From contig CANLZI010000002.1 in the NCBI GenBank assembly GCA_947495555.1, forward strand, positions 186,001 to 250,000: 64,000 bases of DNA, in the 5' to 3' direction. Position 1 is the stretch's first letter. The number at the start of each line of letters is the position of its first letter. A model generated the notes under the pieces. The model was given only the letters and a program-made list of their open reading frames with translations, was not told the DNA's origin and made no database searches. The translations under genes were made by a program, and so were the position numbers. Below are positions 19,032 through 28,363 of the stretch, one piece after another. The DNA comes from an uncultured Erythrobacter sp. (GTDB lineage Bacteria > Pseudomonadota > Alphaproteobacteria > Sphingomonadales > Sphingomonadaceae).

Positions 19032-20507
19032 CTATCCTTCGAGGCCTGCAAAATGTGACACCAATTTGCCAAGGCCGACCGAATTGGACCCCTTGACCAA
19101 GATCGCATCCCCGCCTGCCACACCATATTCCTGCAACGCGGCAATCGCCTCGGTCGGTCCATCGCAATGGGCGAAACCACCGATGTTGCCAAGCGAGGCT
19201 TGCCCCGGTTTCCCCAGTTCGCGAACGAGGGCTGACATTTCGTCACCCACCAAAATCACAAAGTCGATTTTCGCCTCGTTCAAAGGCTCGCTCAATTGCG
19301 CATGAAAGCGGTCGGAAAAGTCGCCCAGTTCTTTCATGGAACCCAGCACTGCAACCCGGCGTGTGGCCGGTGTTTGCCCCAATTGGCGCAGCGTTGCGCG
19401 CATGGAGGCCGGGTTGGCATTGTAGCTTTCATCGATCAACAAGGCATTGCCCTCGGGCGCTGCGGCGATGCGGTGCCGTGCACCGCGTCCCTTCAATCCG
19501 CCCATTTCTGCCAATGCCAGTCCAGCTGACCCCAAATCGCCGCCCGCAGCACGAACAGCGGCCATCACGCATAGCGAATTGGCAATCCAGTGCTCGCCAG
19601 GCTCAGCAATGGAATAGCATAGGCGTTCGTCACCCATATCGACTGTCACCAGTGACCCGCCATTGGCCGAAGGAATGGCATCCAGCAGGCGGACGTCGGC
19701 GCTGTCGGACCGGCCGAATGTGACGGTTTTCGCGCCAAATGTGCGGGCGTGCTCGATCAAGCGCGCGGAATGAGGGCTGTCAGCCGGGATAATGGCCGTG
19801 CCGCCATCGACCAGCCCAGAGAATATCTGGGCCTTTTCGTCGGCGATAGCCTCTTCGCTGCCAAGGTTTTCGATATGTGCCGGAGCAATCGTCGTGATCA
19901 CCGCGACGTGGGGCCGGACATGATCGGCCAGCGGTGCGATTTCGCCCGCGTGGTTCATACCTATTTCAAAGACGCCAAAGCCGCTGCGCGCAGGCATGCG
20001 GGCCAGGCTGAGCGGAACGCCGACATGGTTGTTATAGCTGCGCACGCTGCGATGGCATGCGCCGCGACTTGCCCGGTCTAACGCGGAAAAAATGGCTTCT
20101 TTGACGCCCGTTTTGCCAACCGACCCGGTCACCGCAATCCGCCGCGCCGATCCGCGTTCGCGCGCAGCATGGCCCAGATCATGCAAAGCCTTGCTTGTGT
20201 CTTCTACCAGCACATGCGGGTAGTCGACCGGACGATCAACAATCGCTGCAACCGCGCCATTGGCAAAGGCTTTGTCCAGAAAGCGATGACCATCCATCGC
20301 CTCGCCTTTCAGGGCGACAAACAAATCGCCTTCGCGGACATCGCGCGAATCCATCTCCACACCAGAAGCGCGGAAATCTGCGCTGGCCGTGCCACCAGTT
20401 GCCGCGGCGATGGACTGCGCATCCCATAGGGCCAAGGGCAATGTGTCGCGTTGACTAACCGGCCACGCGCGCACGCCATATTGCTGAGCCAATGCTCGAG
20501 TAGCCAT
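19032..20507 (-). CDS. murF: UDP-MurNAc-tripeptide--D-alanyl-D-alanine ligase MurF
   Basis: Adds the D-Ala-D-Ala dipeptide to complete the pentapeptide. The 491-residue protein has the MurF ATP loop VTGSVGKTGVKEAIFSAL, the EIGMNHAGEI motif in the central domain and a C-terminal domain with DESYNANPASMRATL and VLGSMKELGDFS. The start MATRALAQQ at 20507 forms a TAATG junction with the murE stop; an in-frame start 27 bp upstream is unlikely. Length is slightly above the usual 450-480 because of an N-terminal leader of about 30 residues. Confidence 0.97.
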   Translation of the reverse strand: MATRALAQQYGVRAWPVSQRDTLPLALWDAQSIAAATGGTASADFRASGVEMDSRDVREGDLFVALKGEAMDGHRFLDKAFANGAVAAIVDRPVDYPHVLVEDTSKALHDLGHAARERGSARRIAVTGSVGKTGVKEAIFSALDRASRGACHRSVRSYNNHVGVPLSLARMPARSGFGVFEIGMNHAGEIAPLADHVRPHVAVITTIAPAHIENLGSEEAIADEKAQIFSGLVDGGTAIIPADSPHSARLIEHARTFGAKTVTFGRSDSADVRLLDAIPSANGGSLVTVDMGDERLCYSIAEPGEHWIANSLCVMAAVRAAGGDLGSAGLALAEMGGLKGRGARHRIAAAPEGNALLIDESYNANPASMRATLRQLGQTPATRRVAVLGSMKELGDFSDRFHAQLSEPLNEAKIDFVILVGDEMSALVRELGKPGQASLGNIGGFAHCDGPTEAIAALQEYGVAGGDAILVKGSNSVGLGKLVSHFAGLEG

Positions 20508-21991
20508 TATGCGGCTCCTTGTTGGGCGGCGCATTCACGCGCCACGGTTACGTCATCAAACGGCAAGACTTTCATAGTGTCTCCGGCTCCAACAATTTGC
20601 CCTTGCTCATGGCCCTTACCGGCGATGAGGATGATATCTTTGGCACCAGCCTGTGCAATTGCACTCGCAATCGCCTCGCGCCGATCACCCACCTGCGTTG
20701 CACCCGGCGCACCAGCCAAAACCTCTTCCCGAATGCGAGCGGGATCTTCCCCGCGCGGATTGTCATCGGTCACAATCACAATGTCCGATCCCTTGGCAGC
20801 AGCCTCGCCCATCGGTGCGCGCTTGCCTTGGTCGCGGTCTCCGCCTGCGCCAAACACAGTGATCAGCCGGCCACCTTCGCTGCGGGAAACATGGGGCTCC
20901 AAAGCGGCAATGGCTGCCTCCAACGCGTCGGGCGTATGAGCATAATCGACATAAACAGGCGCACCTTCCGCGGTGATGACCGCACGTTCCAAGCGCCCGC
21001 GAACGGGCTGCAAGCGACCGATGGCGTCAAATACTTGTGAGGCATCTGCACCTGTTGCCAGTGCCAGACCGGCCGAGACCAGCGCATTGGCGGCTTGATA
21101 GGCACCGATCAGCGGCAGTTTGATCGTTCTGGACACGCCAGCATGGTCCAGCTCCAATGTCTGGCCCAATTGCGTGGCGGTGCGATTGGTCAGGCGAATA
21201 AACTCTCCGCCATCGCCAACACTCAGAACTGTAAGGCCGCGCTCTGATGCATGTTGTTTGGCAGCCTCGGTCCATTTGCCATTGGTGCCATCGTCCCAGA
21301 TGACGGCGGAGGCTCCGGGCTCCACCACTTCATCAAACAGCCGCATCTTGGCGGAGAAATAGTCCTCCATATCGGCATGATAATCGAGGTGGTCGCGGCT
21401 GAAATTGGTGAAGCCCGCCGCACTGACAGCCACGCCTTCATTGCGATATTGCGACAGTCCGTGGCTGGAAGCTTCATAGGCGACATGGGTCACGCCTTCG
21501 CGCGCCAAACCGCTCATATTGGACAAGAAAGTGACAATGTCCGGCGTGGTGAGGCCGGTGGAGACGCTTTCATCAGGCGTGGTCACACCCAGCGTTCCGA
21601 TCGAGGCAGCACGCTCTCCGCACATGCGCCAGATCTGCCGGGTCATTTCCACGCAAGAGGTTTTGCCATTGGTGCCGGTGACCGCCACGATATTTGCCGG
21701 AACCGGCGTAAAGAATTGCGCTGCCAATTTGGCAAAGTCGCGCCGTGGTTCATTGCTGGCGATATGCACCGCCCCGCCAACCGCAACTTCTGGCCGAGTA
21801 ACGATAGCAACAGCGCCAGCGTCCACCGCATCGCCGATGAAATCTTCCGCGTTGAAGCGCGCGCCGCGAAAAGCGCCGAACACAGTTCCGGGCGCAATCT
21901 TACGATGATCTATCGCAAAGCCGGTTACGTCTGCCTGCACCGATCCATCCAGTGCAATGCCGGCTGCAGAGGCGAGCGCACCCAGCTTCAT
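20507..21991 (-). CDS. murE: UDP-MurNAc-L-Ala-D-Glu--meso-diaminopimelate ligase MurE
   Basis: Adds the third stem-peptide residue. Of 494 residues, the ATP loop GTNGKTS is at 106-112, the FTNFSRDHLDYHADMEDYF block carries the carbamylated-lysine region, and the C-terminal domain has the DNPR motif at 410-413. DNPR is the known signature of enzymes selecting meso-diaminopimelate rather than lysine, so the peptidoglycan is predicted to be the Gram-negative DAP type. ATG 21991 gives the ATGA overlap with ftsI; the longer in-frame extension (42 residues, rich in Cys and Arg) is antisense-like and rejected. Confidence 0.98.
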   Translation of the reverse strand: MKLGALASAAGIALDGSVQADVTGFAIDHRKIAPGTVFGAFRGARFNAEDFIGDAVDAGAVAIVTRPEVAVGGAVHIASNEPRRDFAKLAAQFFTPVPANIVAVTGTNGKTSCVEMTRQIWRMCGERAASIGTLGVTTPDESVSTGLTTPDIVTFLSNMSGLAREGVTHVAYEASSHGLSQYRNEGVAVSAAGFTNFSRDHLDYHADMEDYFSAKMRLFDEVVEPGASAVIWDDGTNGKWTEAAKQHASERGLTVLSVGDGGEFIRLTNRTATQLGQTLELDHAGVSRTIKLPLIGAYQAANALVSAGLALATGADASQVFDAIGRLQPVRGRLERAVITAEGAPVYVDYAHTPDALEAAIAALEPHVSRSEGGRLITVFGAGGDRDQGKRAPMGEAAAKGSDIVIVTDDNPRGEDPARIREEVLAGAPGATQVGDRREAIASAIAQAGAKDIILIAGKGHEQGQIVGAGDTMKVLPFDDVTVARECAAQQGAA

Positions 21992-23709
21992 TGCGCAGGC
22001 TTTCTGACCAGCGATTCCAGATCGCTGATATCGACATCGCGCCGCGCATCGGGTTGGACTCCCATCAAGGGACCAATCCTTGGCACCAGGCGACCCACGA
22101 CAGGGGCCGCATTCCACGCCGCCGTCCGTTGATAAGAACTGGCCAAAGTGCCGCGCGGTTCATCAATCACAGCAACCACAACATAGCGCGGGCGGTCCAT
22201 CGGAAATGCAGCTGCAAAACTGGAAACAAGTTTGGTCCGGCTATAGCCACCGCGGGTCGGTTTTTCGGCAGAGCCGGTCTTGCCGCCCACGCGATAGCCC
22301 TTGGCATCGGCGCTGCGGCCTGTGCCATATAGCGATACCATGCGCAGCAATTGGCGCATGCGCGATGAGGTAGACGCTTTGAATACCCGTCGGCCACGCG
22401 GAGCCGCGCCGGGCTCTACTTTGCGCAGTGTCGCCGGACGCCAAATGCCGCCGTTGACCATCGCGGCATAGGCGCTGGCCAAATGCAGCGGAGTGACCGA
22501 GATGCCATGTCCATAACCCACGGTCATATTGGTGAGGCGCGACCAATCACCTCCCGGCCAGATCGGATGCCCCTTGGCCGGTAGCTCGATAAAGGGCCGC
22601 TCGTTCATGCCCAGATCGATCATCGTCTGGCGCAGCCGTTCCGGCCCCAATTGGTCGGCAACGCGCATCGTCACCGTGTTGGAAGAATAGGCCAGCGCCT
22701 GAGGAATGTTGAGGGTTGCGCCCTTGTCTGAATAATCGCTGCGCTCAATCGAACCTATTTTGACGGTCTGCGCATTCCATGGCGTGCTGAGATCGCGGAT
22801 CACGCCCGCATCAATCGCAGCCGCAATAGTCAGCGGTTTAAAGGTAGAGCCCAACTCGTACACCTGATTGGTGACGCGGTTCATCATATTGGCCGCGCCA
22901 TCGGCATCGATCCGATTGGGGTCGAATTCTGGCAGCGAGGCCAAGGCCATCACTTCGCCCGTATTAACATCCAGCACAATGCCTGCTGCACCCTTGGCAT
23001 CCACCGCCAACATGCCGCGTCGCAATTCATCTTCAAGCGCGCCTTGGACGCGGATATCGATCGACAAAGGAATCGGATCGCCGCGCAATGCCGGATCGCT
23101 CAGCTGCTGTTCCAGCACCTGCTCCATGCCGACCCGGCCTTTGCCATCGGCAGCGACATAACCCAGAATATGCGCGCCCATTGACCCTTGCGGATAATGG
23201 CGATCGGTCTCACGCGGCATGCCCAAGGCGAGCTCGCCAATGGCCTGCACCTGATTGGCTTCTTCGGGCAGAACGCGGCGACGGATATAGCCTGCCTTGC
23301 CCGACGCCAGCTGACGGGCCACCTTTGCCTCGTCCAGAGCGGGAAAGATGGCCTGAAGTTCTGCCGCAACCTGTTCGGGGGACTTCACCAAAGGCGCGCC
23401 GCCATCGCCCAATGCTTTGGGATTGTACCACAAGGCATAGGCTGGAAATGCGCGAGCCAGGGGTGTGCCATTGCGATCGGTGATCTCTCCGCGAGGAGGC
23501 AGCAGCGCATCTTCCAAAGAAGTGCGCGACACCGCTCTATCGGACAGCCCAAAATAGAAAATCCGCAACACAGCGGCTGCGGCTACCAAGGTAAAGACCA
23601 ACGCCACCCACAACACGCGCCAACGCGCCATTGTTAGTGACTGGCGCCGGAATGTTACCAGGTGAACTCTGCCTGTAGAAATGGCCGTAGTGGCCGACAG
23701 AGCATTCAT
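21988..23709 (-). CDS. ftsI: Septal transpeptidase FtsI (PBP3)
   Basis: Monofunctional class B penicillin-binding protein that cross-links septal peptidoglycan with FtsW. In 573 residues it has a membrane anchor at about 31-53, a PBP dimerisation domain with PPRGEITDRNGTPLA at 71-85, and the transpeptidase: active-site STFK at 288-291, SSN at 342-344 and KTGS at 477-480. The last motif is KTGS rather than KTGT, a common variant. It overlaps ftsL and murE by 4 bases each. Confidence 0.98.
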   Translation of the reverse strand: MNALSATTAISTGRVHLVTFRRQSLTMARWRVLWVALVFTLVAAAAVLRIFYFGLSDRAVSRTSLEDALLPPRGEITDRNGTPLARAFPAYALWYNPKALGDGGAPLVKSPEQVAAELQAIFPALDEAKVARQLASGKAGYIRRRVLPEEANQVQAIGELALGMPRETDRHYPQGSMGAHILGYVAADGKGRVGMEQVLEQQLSDPALRGDPIPLSIDIRVQGALEDELRRGMLAVDAKGAAGIVLDVNTGEVMALASLPEFDPNRIDADGAANMMNRVTNQVYELGSTFKPLTIAAAIDAGVIRDLSTPWNAQTVKIGSIERSDYSDKGATLNIPQALAYSSNTVTMRVADQLGPERLRQTMIDLGMNERPFIELPAKGHPIWPGGDWSRLTNMTVGYGHGISVTPLHLASAYAAMVNGGIWRPATLRKVEPGAAPRGRRVFKASTSSRMRQLLRMVSLYGTGRSADAKGYRVGGKTGSAEKPTRGGYSRTKLVSSFAAAFPMDRPRYVVVAVIDEPRGTLASSYQRTAAWNAAPVVGRLVPRIGPLMGVQPDARRDVDISDLESLVRKPAQ

Positions 23710-24242
23710 TCGACGACCTCTGCGGACAACATGGTGCGGGCCTGCGCGGGACGGACCGGCGAAGCATCTGCAATCAAGTCACCAAACGCTTCGGCAAAAA
23801 TGGTGCCAGGTTCAATGTCAGCGGCAGCAACGGTCAGAGCAACAGGCTGTCCGGTCAAAGGCGAGCGCATTTCGCCAGGTTCAGCCGGTGCGACAGGAAT
23901 ATCTGCCCGAGCCACGCGGATCGGGCTGGGAGCGCCGGGGACTGACGGCGCTGAAAAACTGGCAAGCTGGCGTTCGCTGCCAAGATATTGGTCGGCACGC
24001 GGGGCGCTATAACCAAAATCCACCGTGTTCCAATCGGACAATTGGCGCTGGCTGGCGCGGGTTTGGAATTCGGTTTCCAGCATCAAAGTCTGATTCTTCA
24101 GCGCGATGATCTGGCGTTCTGCCAGCAGCACTTCGCTGTTGACGGCATGCACGCGGAAAGTCAGCGCTAGGAACAATCCCAGACACACGGCAAGCGCAAC
24201 AATCCAGCCGATCTGGCGCATACGTGAACCGGAAACCATCAT
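23706..24242 (-). CDS. ftsL: FtsL-like cell division protein
   Basis: A 178-residue bitopic membrane protein in the ftsL position between rsmH and ftsI. Residues about 9-30 are the membrane helix ([19 protein letters not shown]), followed by a short coiled-coil stretch ([29 protein letters not shown] written in two parts: [16 protein letters not shown] and [13 protein letters not shown]). Both fit FtsL, which joins FtsQ and FtsB to activate FtsWI. The C-terminal 100 residues are Ala/Pro-rich and longer than in enteric FtsL (about 120 residues in total). FtsL evolves fast, so the call rests on topology and position. Confidence 0.85.
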   Translation of the reverse strand: MMVSGSRMRQIGWIVALAVCLGLFLALTFRVHAVNSEVLLAERQIIALKNQTLMLETEFQTRASQRQLSDWNTVDFGYSAPRADQYLGSERQLASFSAPSVPGAPSPIRVARADIPVAPAEPGEMRSPLTGQPVALTVAAADIEPGTIFAEAFGDLIADASPVRPAQARTMLSAEVVE

Positions 24243-25177
24243 GCTGCCATCTCCCTTGCTGGCGTGTGGGTGCGCACGGCGTGGCGCAATGTCGAAGAGC
24301 GCGCGCGCGGATTGCGTTCGATCTCTGCCAAAGACGGCCGGATCGCTTTTGAAACCTTGGTGAAAACAGGATCAGGCCCAGCAATTTCGCCGGGCAAATG
24401 GCGCGAGATTGCTCGGCCAGCACCCGATGCTGTGCGCAAGAAGCGCTTTACAATGCGATCTTCCAAACTGTGAAAGCTGACAACCGCCAACACGCCGCCT
24501 TCGCGCAGCATAGCCTCTGCTGCAGCCAAACCCGCATGCAACTCGCCCAACTCGTCATTCACATGAATGCGGACCGCCTGAAAGCTGCGCGTGGCAGGAT
24601 CCTTCTTGTCATGCGGCTTATGACCCAAGGCCTTGCGCACAACGCGAGCCAGGTCTCCGGTGGTTTCCAGCGGGCGTGCTGCAACAATGGCGCGGGCAAC
24701 CCGGCGCGATTGACGCTCTTCGCCATATTCATACAGCACATCGGCAATCGCTGCTTCGTCTGCACTGTTCAGAAAATCAGCGGCGCTTTTGCCTTGCTGG
24801 CTCATCCGCATATCCAGCGGTCCATTGCTGGAAAAGGCAAAGCCGCGCTCGCCCTGATCCAACTGCATGGAGGAAACGCCAATATCCATCACCACCGCGT
24901 CCACTTGCGGCACACCGATGCGCTCCATTTCCTCGCGCATTTGGGAAAATCGTTCCGCATGGAGCGACAGCTGACCTTTGTATTCAGCAACCATGGCCGA
25001 TCCGGCAGAGATCGCATTGGGGTCACGATCAAATGCGTAGACCCGCGCGCCAGCATCCAGCAGTGCGCGCGAATATCCGCCCGCGCCGAAAGTGGCGTCC
25101 ACCACATTCATGCCCTTGGTAGGGGCAATCGCGGCAATCACTTCGTCAAGCAGTACGGGAACATGTGGGGCCGTCAT
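24239..25177 (-). CDS. rsmH: 16S rRNA (cytosine(1402)-N4)-methyltransferase RsmH (MraW)
   Basis: SAM-dependent enzyme that methylates N4 of C1402 in the ribosomal P site. The 312-residue protein begins [15 protein letters not shown], followed by the SAM-binding [17 protein letters not shown] and DRDPNAI; the family's [18 protein letters not shown] and a [12 protein letters not shown] block near 260 are present. It overlaps both mraZ and ftsL by 4 bases, as is usual at the head of dcw clusters. Confidence 0.98.
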   Translation of the reverse strand: MTAPHVPVLLDEVIAAIAPTKGMNVVDATFGAGGYSRALLDAGARVYAFDRDPNAISAGSAMVAEYKGQLSLHAERFSQMREEMERIGVPQVDAVVMDIGVSSMQLDQGERGFAFSSNGPLDMRMSQQGKSAADFLNSADEAAIADVLYEYGEERQSRRVARAIVAARPLETTGDLARVVRKALGHKPHDKKDPATRSFQAVRIHVNDELGELHAGLAAAEAMLREGGVLAVVSFHSLEDRIVKRFLRTASGAGRAISRHLPGEIAGPDPVFTKVSKAIRPSLAEIERNPRARSSTLRHAVRTHTPAREMAA

Positions 25178-25683
25178 TTCGAGCCCCCCTTGCCTTTACC
25201 CTTGGCCGCGGTTTCAGCCACCAAATTGGTGCAGGCCGCTTGTGCGCTTTCCCAGCCCTCGCCCATTTCGGCGAGTTCCAGCGGGTTCCAAATGCTGAAG
25301 AACCGGCCACCACCCTGGAAGTACAGACCGTCACCGACCTGACCCAGCGTGCGCAGATGCTCAGGCATGATGAAGCGACCACTGTCATCAAACGGGACTT
25401 CGACAAAGCCAAACAATTGCATGGCGCGCAGATCGCGATCCCAAGCATCCTGCCCCAGTCGCAAGGCGCGCTCTTCCTCGCGGTCCAGCTGGGCTTCCAG
25501 CTCTTCCTTGCGAGAGGTGCCAAAGCCGATCAGGCAATTCCAACGCTCGTGCTTGGCCAGGCACAGGATCTTGCTGCCGGCCGAGGATTCCTTGACCGCT
25601 TTACGGAACAGCGGAGGCAAGACAAACCGACCCTTATCGCCTGCGGGCGAATAAGCCTGTCCACTGTACCCTCCGAAAGCCAC
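25174..25683 (-). CDS. mraZ: Transcriptional regulator MraZ
   Basis: First gene of the dcw cluster. MraZ forms ring-shaped oligomers and, in E. coli, represses its own operon by binding short direct repeats in the leader. The 169-residue protein has two SpoVT/AbrB-like halves, each with the DXXXR motif (D16-R19 in DKGRF, D100-R103 in DSGRF), and a lysine- and glycine-rich tail. The start is a GTG at 25683 with GGAG about 9 nt upstream. The candidate promoter and operator repeats lie at 25851-25915. Confidence 0.96.
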   Translation of the reverse strand: MAFGGYSGQAYSPAGDKGRFVLPPLFRKAVKESSAGSKILCLAKHERWNCLIGFGTSRKEELEAQLDREEERALRLGQDAWDRDLRAMQLFGFVEVPFDDSGRFIMPEHLRTLGQVGDGLYFQGGGRFFSIWNPLELAEMGEGWESAQAACTNLVAETAAKGKGKGGSK

Positions 25684-26079
25684 GCTGCGGTCTCCACCCC
25701 AAAACTTCGGGTCGCCAACCGACCCATCCCCTCATCTGAACACAACTTTCCCGTCGTCACCCGCGCGCAAACACAGGTGGCGTGCCCCGCAAAGCAGGGC
25801 AGACTCGAAATCTCATGTCCGATGGAAGATGGTCATACCGCGCCAATGCACGGGATGGAAGGATTTTTGCGGGATTTTACGGGAAAACCCGATAGAGCAT
25901 TGTTTTTAGGTTATAATTTTAAGTCGAATTTATGAAGGATTTAGCAAATTGGGATCAGGTTACCCTCTCAATAGGCTGTTTTTGCATCAAAAAGACTCGG
26001 CTGACTGTGGAATCGAGTCGATGTTCCCGCATTATTCCCGATAGGTGTATAGGGATCGGCCAGTCGATCCGATTTTCGC
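25684..26079. other. Non-coding control region upstream of mraZ
   Basis: About 400 bp with no credible gene between mraZ and the lipoprotein gene, both read on the minus strand. It contains the phased GGGA repeats and a TATAAC hexamer for mraZ (separate entry), an A/T-rich stretch at 25890-25950 that stands out from its GC-rich surroundings, and near the lipoprotein 3' end a 6-bp inverted repeat GGATCG-GCCAGT-CGATCC (26053-26070) with no T run after it. Confidence 0.7.
25851..25915 (-). promoter_or_regulatory. Candidate mraZ promoter and MraZ-type operator repeats
   Basis: On the plus strand CGGGATTTTA (25870-25879) and CGGGAAAACC (25880-25889) are tandem 10-mers sharing CGGGA. Another CGGGA occurs at 25851-25855 and a degenerate GGA at 25861. 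Ten-base-phased short repeats in the 5' leader resemble the TGGGN-N5 repeats bound by MraZ in E. coli, although here the G-rich strand is opposite to the gene. On the minus strand TATAAC (25910-25915) is a -10 candidate just upstream, which would place the repeats early in the transcript. The -35 is weak. Confidence 0.45.
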
Positions 26080-26892
26080 TTAGTTGAATGCCTTTGCCAG
26101 CAGGTCCTGCAAGTGCTTTTCGCCCTTGTCGCTTTGCTCGGTCATTTCAAACAGGGTCGCATCGGCCACCATTGTCACGCGGCCCTCACCAATGGCACAA
26201 GTGGCCATCCGGTCATCGGCATCCAACGAGCATGCGCCCTCGCCCTCAGCTTCCAATGCGATTTGGCCTGACATGACCATGGGCAATGAACCGCCATCAT
26301 AGTCGAATGACTGCATCTCTAGCGGTTGCTGGATATCGAAAGAAATCGACAGGCCCCAACGCTCGACCACGGGCGGTATCAAAGCGCCCATCATGGGATT
26401 ACGCGGATCGCCCAAGGGATAGGCATAATGTCCTGCCAACATCGGATCGAGCGCGATCAGCAATTGCCCGCCAGCATTCACCCACTCATCCAAGGCAACA
26501 TTGTCTGCCGGGCTGAGGCCGCGCGGCTGCACGATCATCAGTCGGTCAAACGCAGCCAAGGGCGCAGCAACCTGTTCTGATTGCGCAGGTTCAGCGTCGA
26601 AATCCTGGGTGCTGTCTTGATCAAGACTCAACGTATCAAGCGCAGCCAGATCAAAGCGTTGCTCAAGGCTGGTGCGGATCCATGGCAATTGGGTATCGGC
26701 ATCGACCAGATCATCCAAAGCCGCACCATCAGGCCAATAAATCGGCAGGCTAGTCATCAGCCCCAAGGGCTCGCGCTCACCCGATTGAACAGCAGAATCT
26801 GCCGCCGCATCGGAATCGGTCGCTCCAGAGCAACCGACCAATACGACCGCCGCGACAATCGGTAGAATGCCAGCAATGCTAACGCGTTTCAT
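26080..26892 (-). CDS. Lipoprotein, DUF4350/GldG-like, function unknown
   Basis: A 270-residue predicted lipoprotein. The start at 26892 (MKRVSIAGILPIVAAVVL) gives a lipobox VLVGC with Cys at residue 20; a much longer upstream frame is not plausible because it reads through the neighbouring gene. The soluble part includes PIYWPDGAALDDL, FDRLMIVQPRGLSPADNVALDEWVNAGG (two adjoining stretches) and a late VTMVADATLFEM. This layout, in which a strand-rich domain speaks of a membership in a rod-like set of partners, is seen in DUF4350 and GldG-type proteins that accompany ABC transporters. No ATPase is next to it. It overlaps the membrane protein gene upstream by 14 bp. Confidence 0.7.
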   Translation of the reverse strand: MKRVSIAGILPIVAAVVLVGCSGATDSDAAADSAVQSGEREPLGLMTSLPIYWPDGAALDDLVDADTQLPWIRTSLEQRFDLAALDTLSLDQDSTQDFDAEPAQSEQVAAPLAAFDRLMIVQPRGLSPADNVALDEWVNAGGQLLIALDPMLAGHYAYPLGDPRNPMMGALIPPVVERWGLSISFDIQQPLEMQSFDYDGGSLPMVMSGQIALEAEGEGACSLDADDRMATCAIGEGRVTMVADATLFEMTEQSDKGEKHLQDLLAKAFN

Positions 26893-27262
26893 CCAACAGT
26901 TCCTCTTGCGAGCGAGCATCCGGCCCGGCGGACAAGCCTTGCTCTGGCAGCACAGCCTGTTCTTGTTCGGGCGTTGCTGGCACGGCTTCGGCCGGCATAT
27001 CAGGCACCAGGCCTGCATCAGCCAATGGGTCGCGCTGCGGTACTGGCGCGCTTGGTTCTGTGGTCGGCGCAGCATCGGGAACAGAGGTCAGTTCGGACAA
27101 TTGCGCGCGGTTCTGAATCACATTGGCAAGCCCCACCAGTAAGATCATCGCGCCAATCCCGGCCAATCCGACTTGCAAGCGCTGCAAGGCCTCGGCGCGA
27201 GTACCGCCCAGCGGCGCACCGATCGCTTCTTCGGTCACATTGTCGGTTTGCGTGTCAGCCAT
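26879..27262 (-). CDS. Small membrane protein of unknown function, partner of the lipoprotein at 26080
   Basis: A 127-residue protein with one hydrophobic segment at about 31-48 (VGLAGIGAMILLVGLANVI) after a polar N-terminus that contains RAEALQRLQ. The rest is an acidic, Pro/Ala/Glu-rich region with low complexity and is probably disordered in the periplasm. It is not recognised as a family. Its stop lies 14 bp inside the lipoprotein gene, so the two are almost certainly co-translated; by position it could be a membrane anchor or assembly partner, which is inference only. Confidence 0.7.
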   Translation of the reverse strand: MADTQTDNVTEEAIGAPLGGTRAEALQRLQVGLAGIGAMILLVGLANVIQNRAQLSELTSVPDAAPTTEPSAPVPQRDPLADAGLVPDMPAEAVPATPEQEQAVLPEQGLSAGPDARSQEELLDETR

Positions 27263-27307
27263 ATCGTCAGGCTAAGCGATTGTGCGGGTCAGTCAAACCC
27301 TGATCGC

Positions 27308-28321
27308 TCATTTCGCATCCAGCCAATCAAACACCGGCAGGCCTTTTTCGCGCAGCCAGTCAGCATTGTAGAGCGTGGACAGATAGCGGAATCCGGTGTC
27401 GCACAATATGGTTGCGACGCGCGGATTGTCCCGGCCCTCCGCCACCAATTTCTGACCCAAGGCAATCGCACCAGCAACATTGATGCCCGACGAAAGCCCC
27501 AGACAAAGGCCCTCTTCGCGCAGCAATTGGCTCACCCATTCCATGCCTTCTTCATCGGACACGCGAAATTGTGTGTCGATCACAGCGCCTTCGAGGTTTC
27601 CGGTGATGCGGCCTTGCCCAATACCCTCAGCAACCGATGATCCTTCGCTCTGCAACTCGCCCTTGGCGTAGTAATTATACAGGGCCGCGCCATGCGGATC
27701 GGTCAAAGCGATCTGGATATTCTCGTCCCGCTCTTTCAAGCCCAAGCCAACACCGGCAATCGTCCCGCCTGTACCTGCGGCACAGGTAAAGCCATCAATC
27801 CGGCCGTCCAATTGCTCCCACAGCTCAACCGCTGTGCCTTCGATATGCGCCTTGCGATTGGCGGTGTTGTCAAACTGACCCGCCCACACAGCGCCTGGCG
27901 TCTCTTCCGCCATACGGCGAGAGGTATGCTGGAAATGGGCAGGATCGGCATATTTGGTGGGCGGAACCAGCACCAACTGCGCACCCAAGGCCCGCAGCGT
28001 ATCCATTTTTTCTTTGGACTGATTGTCGGGCATGACGATAATCGTCTTATAGCCCAGCGCATTGGCCACCAGTGCAATACCGATACCGGTGTTGCCCGCT
28101 GTGCCTTCGATCACCGTGCCGCCGGGCTTTAATTCTCCGCGCGCTTCTGCATCGCGGATCATATACAGCGCCGCGCGATCCTTGACCGAAGAACCCGGAT
28201 TGGCAAATTCGCACTTGCCCCAGATCTCGCATCCGGCTGCCTTGCTGGGCCCTTCCAACAAGACAATCGGCGTGTTGCCGATCAGATCAAGGGTCGACTT
28301 GAATGGTTGAGTGATGTTCAT
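27308..28321 (-). CDS. cysK: Cysteine synthase family PLP enzyme
   Basis: Fold type II pyridoxal-phosphate enzyme of 337 residues that makes cysteine from O-acetylserine and sulfide. The PLP lysine is K47 in NPGSSVKDRA; EGTAGNTGIGIALVA is the substrate loop, and GTGGTIAGVG binds the phosphate of PLP. The long insert around MPDNQSKEKMDTLRALGA and the LCDTGFRYLSTLYNADWL end also occur in CBS-like members, so cystathionine synthase activity cannot be excluded. ATG 28321 is chosen by family length; there is no clear ribosome site before it or before the earlier in-frame starts. Confidence 0.9.
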   Translation of the reverse strand: MNITQPFKSTLDLIGNTPIVLLEGPSKAAGCEIWGKCEFANPGSSVKDRAALYMIRDAEARGELKPGGTVIEGTAGNTGIGIALVANALGYKTIIVMPDNQSKEKMDTLRALGAQLVLVPPTKYADPAHFQHTSRRMAEETPGAVWAGQFDNTANRKAHIEGTAVELWEQLDGRIDGFTCAAGTGGTIAGVGLGLKERDENIQIALTDPHGAALYNYYAKGELQSEGSSVAEGIGQGRITGNLEGAVIDTQFRVSDEEGMEWVSQLLREEGLCLGLSSGINVAGAIALGQKLVAEGRDNPRVATILCDTGFRYLSTLYNADWLREKGLPVFDWLDAK

Positions 28322-28363
28322 GGCACCGAACGTAAGCGTTCGCATTCCATGCTGCAATCAAGA

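Noticed and set aside
21251..22132. A 293-codon plus-strand frame across murE
   Set aside because: Shadow of murE and the start of ftsI; no signals or domain support.
26053..26070. GGATCG-GCCAGT-CGATCC as terminator of the lipoprotein gene
   Set aside because: Six-pair stem without a T run on the relevant strand; kept only as a note in the non-coding region.
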